From positions 1,178,001-1,242,000 of the forward strand of contig CM060732.1 of the NCBI GenBank assembly GCA_030704615.1: a DNA stretch of 64,000 bases. The letters run 5' to 3'. Origin of the DNA: Takakia lepidozioides. Lineage: Eukaryota > Streptophyta > Takakiopsida > Takakiales > Takakiaceae. Under the pieces are notes generated by a model. It was not told where the DNA came from. It ran no database searches and was given only the letters and a program-made list of their open reading frames with translations. Shown piece after piece: positions 53,763 through 63,800 of this stretch. The stretch's first letter is position 1. Every line of letters starts with the position of its first letter. The translations under genes and the position numbers were made by a program.

Positions 53763-54988
53763 CTATTTCATGAGCAGAAACCATGAGCCATGAGCCATGA
53801 GCCGCATGAGCCGCATGAGCGGTGAGCCGAAGTCTAAGACACGCGGATTTCATGAGCGGACTCCAAGGGCGGATTCTGGACCTCACATGCGGCACGGGTA
53901 ACCTTCACGTGCTCGGTTTGTCCCCTGGCCCGATTGCAATTGCATGCCGCAAGCTATTAACCGCCCGCTTTGTTCCTCAGGTGCTTCAATGTGGGCAAGG
54001 ACGTTGTCCGACAGGCATGTATTCGCCTTCGAGCCAGATACTGCCCTCCACAACTTGGAACTTGCAGCGGCTGAATGTCTGCCGAAAGAGGAAGAGGCAT
54101 CCTCGGAGGATGAGGAAAAATCCGAGAAGGAGCAAGGGGAGGAAGTTGGGATCGAGGCCGAGGAGCCCCCGGTTTACGAGTGAGTGGTGGCATTGTAAGT
54201 TGCCTCCAGATTTCGTGAGGCACCTCCCTCCGCTCTCTTATTTCATTGAAAACCCTTTCTGGTTGTGCTGGTATTGACATTCTTGAAGTGGATTTGTTCT
54301 TATTGTAGGATGCCAAGTACTGTCAGAGGGACGTCTACACCGGAGTTCATGGGCAGGAGGAACGTGCCTTTTTTTGCCAGGGGGGATTTCATGCCTAGTC
54401 CAGAAAGGGAGTACATCCTTCCTACTTATGCTGCCCGGCTTGCTTCGGTGTCCATTAGGAGGTGTTCCGAACCTAGTCGTGTACAGCAGATTTTAGACGA
54501 GGCAAGCCTCAAGAAAATGAAGATGAGGGAGGAAGCAACAGCTATTAGAGCCCGTCGGGCTCGTAGATTTGTCTTGGATTCTGCTGAAGAAAGTGGGGGA
54601 GAAGACGCAGAAGATTCCCAGGAGGTGAGGTGGACAGTCCCCCAAGGAGAGGACGGGATTTTTTAGAGGCATAGTGGAACTGATGCATCACAGAGCTCGG
54701 AGGATGAGGGGGATGAGGGGGATGAGGAAGAAGGTGAGGCAAGTTCCTCGGAGGGTGTAGGAGAGTAGTGCCCATTCCGGCTATGACAGTTAGAACACAC
54801 TTGTATAGACGTGGCTTGCCACAAAATTTGCAATAAAATGTTGCATTTCAAGTCCACTGGTGCCACATTCCAACTTCACATGACCCTATTTCCGTGCCTC
54901 CTAACCCTATTTCCGTGGACTCACAATGGTCTGCTCATGCTTTTTTTTTTCCGCTCATGCTCATGCCGCTCATGAAATAGCAGCCCCC
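53763..54988. mobile_element. Short element carrying C3, with inverted CATGAGC-type ends
   Basis: The left end reads CTATTTCATGAGCAG (53,763) inside LINE sequence; the right end reads CCGCTCATGAAATAGCAGCCCCC (54,966-54,988), so CTATTTCATGAGC is present at both ends in inverted orientation. Sub-terminal sequence repeats CATGAGC(C/G). Length about 1.2 kb. It looks like a deletion derivative of a larger DNA transposon that carries the methylase-like gene. Target-site duplication could not be established. Confidence 0.45.
53868..54666 (+). pseudogene. ParB-methylase-like gene, copy C3 (3' exons)
   Basis: Exon to 53,897 reads GRILDLTCGTG split by GTAACC; the next exon starts at 53,981 after ...TTCCTCAG, giving in phase DLTCGTG-ASMWAGTLSDRHVFAFEPD. 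This is a good motif I plus following acidic strand end (FEPD) of an S-adenosylmethionine-dependent methyltransferase. The acidic tail (EEEASSEDEEKSEKEQ) ends at 54,179 (GTGAGT), and the last exon 54,309-54,666 (MPSTVRGTSTPEFMGRRN ... QGEDGIF stop) is the best-preserved C-terminus. The upstream three-quarters of the gene is missing. Confidence 0.6.
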
Positions 54989-55113
54989 CTTTCGCCTTCA
55001 AACCAGTTTCTGCTATTTCTTGCTACATACATTACAGGGAGAAAGAATCAAACACTGCCGTTTCTTGATAAAATTTGCAGTAACAACAATCAAATAGATG
55101 TCAAGAAGCTTAC

Positions 55114-55980
55114 CGTGTACATGTAGTCAAGAAAAGCCTCCCTTGTCAGGCTGTACCATGTGATTGTCTTCTTTTCAGCACACCTCTTCATCTGCTGAGG
55201 ACTGAGCACGTTCGTGAATGACTCCAGTGGTATCAGCCCTATCTTCTGGATACGGAATAGAGTGTGGCAAAGATTTGTCGTCACATGGGAGGTTTCATTG
55301 GACGTGGAAAAACCTTCAACTCATAAGATGATTTCTAATTGTGCAAACGCAGATCGGAACGGGAACAATGTTGGTAACTTACTTGTTTATGTCGTGCATG
55401 GCTGTCAAGAGCTGCGTGACACATCCTTTGTGGTCGAGTACCATGGAAACCACGCTCCAGTGCCATTCGATCTCGTCCGAGTGCAAGCTTGAAATGTATC
55501 CATCCAGGCAAGCAGTCTATGGTTCCCATCCCAGACAAAAAACATCTTTCCCATAAACGCTTTTGTGGAGGCCTTTTTGGACAGCTTGAACTCAAACTCC
55601 CTGTTTACATCCCGCCAGCATGCATCCCAACTTTGCTCTATGTCCTCTGTTACAAGACACTCCTCTCCTTTCGTGTTCATAGTGGATACATAGAACATTG
55701 CAGATCCCTTGACATAGCCGTGAACAAAATCGTTCTTCAACTTTGTGATGTCGTTCCTCAACGCGGGTCGAACTGTGGGCATGGAGATCATCCTGCATAG
55801 TGGGATAACCAGGTTTCCGCCGGGAACCTCCATCGGCAGAATCACCTTCGAGGAGTTCACTTTCTGCCCACCCATAACCTCCTCGGCCTTGTCTTCATAG
55901 TGTCCCTCAAATGACTCTTCCTCACCATCACCTTCTGCCACTGCCGCATCTCCCCCCACGGATTTCCTTTTTCTTTTCCT
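55114..55980 (-). pseudogene. ParB-methylase-like gene, copy C4 (N-terminal exons)
   Basis: Minus strand. Exon 55,980-55,384 (acceptor ...TTATTTGCAG, donor GTAAGTT) encodes a Lys/acidic stretch, then KVILPMEVPGGNLVIPLCRM, MPTVRPALRNDITKLKNDF, GYVKGSAMFYVSTMN and GKMFFVWDGNHRLLAW. The sequence of IPL, R-P, a helix ending in L..F..G, and DGNHR..A fits the ParB/Srx-like fold (usually DGHHR or DGNHR). A missing base after LLAWM shifts the frame (EIEWHWSVVSMVLDHKG follows in another frame). Exon 55,313-55,114 continues TNLCHTLFRIQKIGLIPLES. The same VWDGNHRLLAW in C5 links this piece to the methylase exons. Confidence 0.55.
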
Positions 55981-56028
55981 CTGCAAATAATGAATATCCC
56001 TGTGAGTGATAGATTGAGCTCCCATGGA

Positions 56029-56620
56029 TCAACCTTGCGTTAAGGTTGATTGATGGGGATGTAGCTTAGTATGAAATGCATACCGCAACAGTCCATTGAA
56101 CCCACTAAATGCTTTGCGTTGACGCATGGTTCTTTTGGGGGCTTCAGATAATCGACTTTCCCTACTTTGCGGTTCCTGGTGCGAGACTTCGGATGCTGGG
56201 AGTGGCATCAAAATCAGCCTCGCGTCAACACAAGGTTGATTCGAGTGCTGAATCTGCTTCATGTCACCTTCATAAACATACACTTTGGAGGTCGACATCA
56301 ACCTTGCGTTGACGCAAGGTTGATGTCGAGCTCTCAGATTGGTGTTCAACAAACACAAAAATCAGATGGAAAATCACATTGCAACTTATGGTTTCTTCTT
56401 GGCACTTGATGATGCACCGGGAGCATTCAACAGTTCCATGGCTGCCAAGCGTTTAGGGTTGGTGGGAATGAACAAAAAAGGCACATGAATCAACCTCGCG
56501 TCAACGCAAGGTTGATTCGAGTGCAGCATCTGCACTCGTTTCATGCCCAGAACATACACTTTGGAGGTCGACATCAACCTTGCGTCAACGCAAGGTTGAT
56601 GTCGACCTCTCTGATTAGCA
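56029..56620. repeat. Long palindromes ATCAACCT(T/C)GCGT...ACGCAAGGTTGAT
   Basis: Two near-perfect palindromes of about 40 bases (centres near 56,311 and 56,586; half-arm GTCGACATCAACCTTGCGT) and two imperfect ones (near 56,225 and 56,505), plus a partial one at 56,029. They come in a pair repeated with an offset of about 275 bases together with TTTCTTCTT..CACTTGAT.ATGC flanks. They lie just upstream of the C4 exon on the minus strand, so possibly in a C4 intron. Confidence 0.9.
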
Positions 56621-57089
56621 TGGAACAGACAAAAACAAAAAAGGGAAAAAGAGGGTTGATAGTCACCTCCGGTTTCTTCTTTACACTTGATAATGCTCCT
56701 GAGGCATTCAACTTTTCCATGAGCAATCAAAAGTATCACTCCGGACGGAAATGCTGAACCTCATTTCCGCATGCAGAACCTCAATTGGTTGCATTGTTCC
56801 GAAACAACACAATTGCGGCCTGTCTTAATGAGCACAACTTGGTTGTCTAACCGTTTTAACTAACAGTCCTGGCACTTGTTAGTGTGAACGTTCATGTCTG
56901 CACCGAGAATACTGCTGGATCCACCCTCAGGAGAAACTGTCAGGAGATGTTATTTCGTCGCCGAATCGGCCATCATTGTCATACTTACTGGATATGGAAT
57001 CACACCTCCCACCTTCATGCATGTAGCTTGAAACAATACTTTCCATTTCAATGTGTGACTTCCAATTGTCGATCCGCAGATCCACTTAG
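56621..57089. other. Non-coding stretch before the SWIM transposase remnant
   Basis: Apart from the last flank of the palindrome pair (to about 56,740) and a short inverted motif TTGTTCCGAAACAACACAA at 56,796-56,814, I see nothing in it. Confidence 0.5.
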
Positions 57090-60000
57090 ATGGTGCCTGT
57101 GAGCCTTGGTCTGTTACTGAACCTTGCAGTTGCCAACTTCGTGCGGTCTTTGATGGCTCCGAATTCCTACGCTATAGTTTGCTGTCCTCCGCAACTTGGG
57201 AGAGCCTGGATCCCAAATGAGGGAGGACTTTGCAAAGTGACTGAAACTTACCTTTGTTTATTCAAGCTCAAACCGGGCACAGTTTATTTGGAAGAAGAAA
57301 GGAAGGATGTTCCTGGACAGGTTGACGAGACCATTGTCGTGCTAGGTAACGACGGAGGTTGCGGAATCGAATGGCACGTACCCCCATCAGACACCATCTT
57401 GTACCCAGCTGTGGGAATGTCCATTCCCTTTCCGAATCAGTCGCTGCCCACACCATCCACAAAGGAGTCCGGAAACCGACAGGCGGCCACTGCCAACAGA
57501 GAGGTATGTAACGATAATCATTCCTGACCTGGACCGTCAAGACCCTCCATAGCTTCTCGTGTGGAGGTATTCGACATTTCCGACAAGGAAGATGAGTGCA
57601 TTGAGGTCCCCATGTCCTCCACACGGTCGTTCAAATCCGACATGGACGTCTCTGCAGGTGCTACGCATGTACCCTCGAGCATAACTCCAACTCGGTCCAT
57701 TGTGCAGCTCCTACGGCAACATCACCTCAATGGTTCTCGCTCCAAGCTGGCTGCTCTCGACTGTGCCAAATTTCCAGTCAAGAAGGTAACGTATCTGCCT
57801 CTCGAAGTCGATGGCAATGTCATCTTCGAGTTTCCACCTGTTACTTCGTCAAACAAAGGCATGCACTCAATCTCCGAGGTGAAACGAATGACTGGATATG
57901 ACTACATCCAAGGTAGCAGGTTTCCAGGGCAAGGCAGTGAATCCGATCGTTGTTACATTTTTAAAATGTCGACGTGTGGGCCTGGGAGTGGAGTTTACTT
58001 GGTCACTCGCATGACAACTAGAAACTTGTCGAATGCTTGGGTGATGTTTGATCACATCAAGCGAATTACAAACCATCAGTGGGTGACTATAGGTGCGCAT
58101 GTTTATGACTATCACTCCAAGAGGCTCATGACGATTGCAATCTGCGAGATGAAAGGGGAGGACACACAGTCGGAGATGCATCTGTGGGAGGGCATAAACG
58201 AGCAGATGGCAAGGGCGGGATTGGCAGAGCCCAATTTCAGGGGATTCATGGCAGACAACGCTCAGGCCAACTGGGCAGCGGTGCGGCGTGTGTACGGTGA
58301 GGACCCCAATGTTCTAATTGAGGGGAAGGAGAGATCATGTGGATTCCATTGGATGCAGAGTCTATCTCACTACACTACCAAATTTGTTGCTAGCTCATTC
58401 CAGGCTGAACACTGTGTCCTTTGTACGGCGTGGAAGGATGCACCCACATTTGATGACGCGGAGGTTAAGTTTGCTATCATCGAGGCTTGGTGGAACATGT
58501 CAGGTGCAGTGGAGACAACCAATCTGGGAGCCTTGCACAACTGGTTGGGGTGGTGGCATTTCCGGTATCGACAGTTCGGACAGTACATGCGGGAGGTATG
58601 ATGCTGTCATTTTTGTGCAATTGTCTTTCTATTACGGACCTTTCCATTGGTCCCTCACCATTGTTTGTGTCCTTGTAGGAGCAGTGCTTGGATTCCGACA
58701 TGGACATGCCGAACACGAATATGGCAGAATCAGTGCACTCCTCCTGGCGAGCGTCTTCTGCCGCACATCTGGTGGACGTAGTGACGGCCACAACGGAGGA
58801 CATCGACAGAGCAATAATGCAGCAAGCCACGTACTACAAGTTCCTGAGCGGGAAACAATGGGGCTTTGGGCCGGACATGGAGGAATTGTTGGTACAAACA
58901 GCTTCGAGGTCGAAGAATCCACTGAAATGGGCGACAACATTGCGAGAGAAGATCAAAGGGACGCCTCTGCACCGCAGAGGTGAACACCTAGAGGGGGACG
59001 TCCGTACTCGCCCTGTGAGGTGGAGGATTGAAGAGGAACCCGGGTGCGAAGAGGATTCCTGGAGATCCAACAGGAACATTCGGACAGCACCTTGAGGGCC
59101 CGTCATGTTGCCGCACAATGTGTCTTCCAGTAGTGGAAGCCCAAGAAATTCCAGATCGCCATCGCCTTCAAGCGGGGATTCCGTGCGAGAAATTCCCACC
59201 GCTCGCTTGCCCCAGATTCTGCCCGCTGTTATGCAGTATGGCCAAGCCATTGTGGAGACGACTGTGTCTCCGTCACAGTGGAGAATTGCTCGCACAAAGC
59301 CGTTGTTTCGAGGCAGGTGTTCCGCAATTCGAGTGGATACACGGCAACGTTGTTTAGAGATGATAAGGAGGAATCCAGATGGGGCTGTCCCTACTCCTAC
59401 TTTTACATGAAGATTTGTCCATGCAAAGTTTGCGGAGGCGACAACCACCCAGTTCTGGTTCTGCAGGCATGCCATTATGACTTGCGTATATGGAAAGCCC
59501 AAGTACGGCATACAAACAATGCCAGAGGCTCCCCCGATGTGGCCGGTGGAACCAGGCTGCGATTTGAGTTAGGTTGAGGCCGACGCCCTTACCGCCGCAG
59601 GATTTCGGATGGTGCAGCGCACTGACATCCCCAGACAACCATTTCCGCTTCCACAGCCTCCACCACCAACCCCTGTGAGAGCAAGAACAATGGGACCCGA
59701 CAGCTCTAAGCATCCCATACACCATTGGGGGAAACCGAAGAGGCGGCGACCTCCCTCAAAAGTGAACGAGACAAGGATGGGGAATGCACTTCGGATGAAC
59801 TGTACAATCTAGAGCTCAACAGAAGTGCCCCCACCAGGCTTCAGGCGTGTGTATCAGATGGCCACGGCAGGCTCAGCTGTTCGCAATGAGGTGTACACCA
59901 TCACCATTTCAGAATTACCCACCTGCAATTGCACCGACTTCCAAATCATGGCGAACAAGGGGGCATCATACTGCCCTTGCAAGCATCTGTACTACATGTA

Positions 60001-60109
60001 CCTAAAGAGACTCCGGTGTAATTCCACAACTCATCACTTCATACATGCACCAGGGTTGAACCCCCAAGAGGTGCACACTCTTCTGAATATGGATCCAGGG
60101 GACCAGTGA
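57090..60109 (+). pseudogene. MULE-like transposase with SWIM zinc finger, broken
   Basis: Three groups of coding blocks. 57,090-57,503: acidic and variable N-terminus. 57,561-58,595: VTIGAHVYDYHSKRLMTIAI, RGFMADNAQANWAAVRRVYG, ERSCGFHWMQSLSHY, WLGWWHFRYRQFG; after a GTATGA...TTGTAG intron (58,596-58,678) NTNMAESVHSSWRAS. 59,825-60,109: CNCTDFQIMANKGASYCPCKH, a CxC...CxH SWIM zinc finger, then YYMYLKRL. MADNAQANW with AES(V/F)..W and SWIM fits MULE-type DDE transposases. 59,096-59,824 is open only in pieces. Frames do not connect cleanly, so it is probably dead. It lies between C4 and C5 on the opposite strand. Confidence 0.65.
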
Positions 60110-60808
60110 GCTTGGCTTGCGGTCCCAACACAATGGTACACCCATCCTTTTCGGATAGTAGAACTGTATTGCTGCAAGTAGCTCTGACTTTGGCCACAGA
60201 ATGGTCCGACTTATGTCTTGCCTACCAGTAACCTGTTTTGCTCGAACGAAGATAATACTATGTCATTCACTCGTGTTTCCACGTGCATGTATTTTTGTGT
60301 GTTGGAGGGTTCCTATTTTTTTGCTCTCCCAAACTTTGCTTTCCTCATTCGACCCCTGGCAAGGAAATGCGGCACCTACTGGTAGATGCGGCCTTCGCCA
60401 ACACCAAACCGCCCAGAAATTTCGCACGTGCGAACCCTAATGCGGCACCGCATTTCCCAGTTGAGTCGCAAACCCGCCGAATACCCGAAGATGACAGAAT
60501 TGTGCAGACTCAATTGGTTCAATCGCGGCAAAAGGGTCAGCTTCATTCCAATGTTAAGGCATGTAAAACCGCGGAATACTCTATACAGGCTAGTATGCGA
60601 CGTCCTTTTGCCGTGGTATACTGGATTTCTCGTTGCATGGTCACTCATTTCCATGAGCGGATCTAAAAAACCATGAGCGGACTTGTTACTGACGACATAT
60701 CTTCGCCGCATTACAGGATCTGGAACTTACAAAAACGGCAAGGTCAAATTAAAAACTATTATTTTAATACTTGTTTAAATCTGCCGCATTTCCAAATTTG
60801 GAGGACAT
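60110..60808. other. Non-coding flank with CATGAGCGG words
   Basis: CCATGAGCGGA occurs at 60,651 and again at 60,671, resembling the ends of the C1-C3 elements. 60,425-60,470 has GCGAACCCTAATGCGGCACCGCATT, a small inverted repeat. No gene seen. Confidence 0.5.
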
Positions 60809-63800
60809 CCGAGCACGTCTCCATGAGGGTTTGGATGAAAGCAGGGCTCCGGGTCCGGCTATACCGCCACGGTTTGCATGTCTTTGTGTCCTTCGGCATA
60901 CTGGAGTGGGGCACATAGTTGTAGAGGACATTGTAGGTTACAGGGTCCACAGTGGCATCAACAAGACGACCATCGTTGCGGAATTTGAACGTAGACCCTC
61001 TCTTCACAAAGCAATATGCCTCAAACACCAATGTCTGCACATCCAACAAAGAAGGGATCAACTCCAGGGTCTACTTAACATACACCACAATATGAACTGA
61101 ATGCAATAGATTGATAACTTACACTTTGGCCCTCTGTTCGCAACCCCTGTGTACTGATGCAGAACCATTTTCTGAGGAGGACCGGGGTGACACTTTTCGG
61201 TGTCCACCTTGCCACCGCATTCTCTGTGGTCTTCCTTCTCGTGGCAAGGACAACCACACATCCACCGTCATCCAGAAGCATCCCCGCCAGCCCAAACCCG
61301 GCTTTCCAGTAGTCCTCAGTAAACCTGTTCCAGGTGGGTACACCATCCAGGCCCTCCAGCAGCTCCCCATCTGGAATGTCGAGGAGAATCATGTCGCAAG
61401 CTCTCTCCACCTCAACCCCCCCCCGAGTGCTCTTGCAATCCGTGCTCACAGCCGTGAAGAATTCCATCATGGCTTCAAAACCAGGGGTGTCTTTAGGCTC
61501 TGTACCGCCAGCCCTCTTCTTGGCTTTCCCCTTCTGCTCCGCCAGAGACTTGCTGTGTGCCACCTTCTTCGCCCTGGCAGCGAGAGCGTCAAGGAAGCTC
61601 TCATTGACGCATTGGATGATGGTTGGAGGTTCTAGCTTTGGCCTGTGCGTAAACGTCACCGCCGAATACCGCCGTGTAGGCTCGCCCTCAAATGCCAACT
61701 TCTTGGCAGAGCCAGTCCCACTCCGAACTGACTTGGGAACCCGGACGACCGGTGACTGGGTAGGAGCAACAGCTAGGACCTTGAACAAAGTCGTTGTCCG
61801 AGTCACTCTCTTGGGTCCCCTCCTGTGCCTCCTCCGATGCCCCGATGGTTTTCTTCTTTTTGGGTGTTACTGCACTCACCTGTTTCCTTGTCTTTTTCCT
61901 TTGGCCTTTACTCTTCTCATGCAATTTCTCTTGAATTCCTGCCTGAGCAAGCTCTGCCGCTTTCCTGGAGTTCGCAAGCGCTTTTGCCTCTTTTGCACAC
62001 AACGGAGGCAGCGGAGCCCGGTTTCGTCGGAATTCAACATCCAGCTTCAATTGAAACTCGGATGGGTCGAGCGAGCCGGGCGGAAGGTCCACATACCAAG
62101 GGCAATCACGCAAATGTTCCAGATGCCACTCCTTCACAATATCGTCAATGTACATGGAGTCAGCCCCAGGGTTCCTCCATGCCAGGAAGAATGGTGGCTC
62201 GAAAGACAGATGACCTTTCTCCAAAAGGGAGAACTTGCAGTACCTGCATTCATGAAAAACACAATGAGGTCCCTGAAATGCATATTCGGCACCATTTTCC
62301 CAGGTTGGGGCGGATGTGAGTGGGCCTAGAAATGGAAAAATGGCGCCGAATTTCGGTTTTCGGTGACTGCCACCCTAGGGACTTAGCCATCTTGGGAGCC
62401 CTGAACTGGAAATTCGGCGCCATTTTTCCCGGTTTGGCCCGAAGATGGCTAAGTCCCAGAACCGCAATAGGGCCTAGAACAGGAAAAATGGCGCCGAATT
62501 TCCAGTTCAGGGCCAGCCACCCTAGGGACTTAGCCCGAAAATGGCTAAGTCCCTGAACGGCAATAGGGCCTAGAACTCGAAAAATGGCGAAGAATTTCCA
62601 GTTCAGGGCCAGCCACTCTAGGGACTTAGCCCGAAAATGGCTACGTCCCTGAACGGCAATAGGGTCTAGAACTGGAAAATGGCGCCGAATTTCCAGTTCA
62701 GGGCCAGCCAGTCTAGGGACTTAGCCCGAAAATGGCTAAGTCCCTGAACGGCAATAGGGCCTAGAACTGGAAAATGGCGCCGAATTTCCAGTTCCGGGCC
62801 AGCCAGTCTAGGGACTTAGCCCGAAAATGGCCAAGTCCCTGAACGGCAATAGGGCCTAGAACTGGAAAATGGCGCCGAATTTCCAGTTCAGGGCCAACCA
62901 GTCTAGGGACTTAGCCATTTTCGGAGCCCTGACTGGAAATTCGGCGCCATTTTCCCTAACACCACATGAGGCCTCTAACATCCTGAAATGCAAGGACTTG
63001 AAATAAAGGCAGCGCGTATGTACCTGTACAGAAGGCGCATTGCTGCTTTGTCCGCGTTCGGCTGGTCGGTGAACTCGTGGCTCCGGCGAGCATCTGCTAT
63101 CTCCCGAAAGAATAGGTTGGTTTTGTAGAGCAGAAAGCACCTCGTCACATAGTCGCGTAGGCTCTCTGCTGCAGGAGATATCTCCATCTTGAACTGATGT
63201 GCTTGTGTGTCCAGCTGCTCTTGCGCATTCGTCGTCACCTGTGGAGATTCTCCATCAGATCGCTTTCCTGAAAAAATACAATGAATCCACCCCCTACTAG
63301 AGTAGAAGCCCCAAACGAAGCGTGGGGAAGTACCTGAAACCACCATGTCATGCGGTTCATCCACATGTTGAATGTGGGGTCAGAGAGTTTGTCCGGTTTG
63401 GGGAAGCTCCACATGTCCCTGGTACTTTGGGAACCATTCCAGATTTGGAGCCACCAGGTCTGTCCAACCACCCAGCATATTCGTAAGCGCCAAACACCAC
63501 AAAAAGGAGTTGTTGCCACCACAATTTGGTTAAGAATGTATCACCTTTTCTGTTGCATCCACACAGGATGTGGCTAGACGATGGAGCTTCTCCAATGTCA
63601 TCGTGGGCTTCAGAGCGCGAGAGTAGTGCTTCCCCACCTCCACCAGAAAGTCGGCACCAAGGGCGGGATCAGCTATGGCCACGTACTTTACCATCCGCGA
63701 CTTATACTTTATGCGGGCCCTCACCTCCGCAGCTTTGACATACGATTCGAGTGCCGGGAGGGTTGGATTCTTCTCCTCTGACTCCATGTAGAACCTCTGC

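Noticed and set aside
53815-54277. Single ORF of 151 codons spanning DLTCGTG and the following sequence
   Set aside because: It reads through an intron; splicing at GTAACC...TTCCTCAG gives the frame shared with the other copies.
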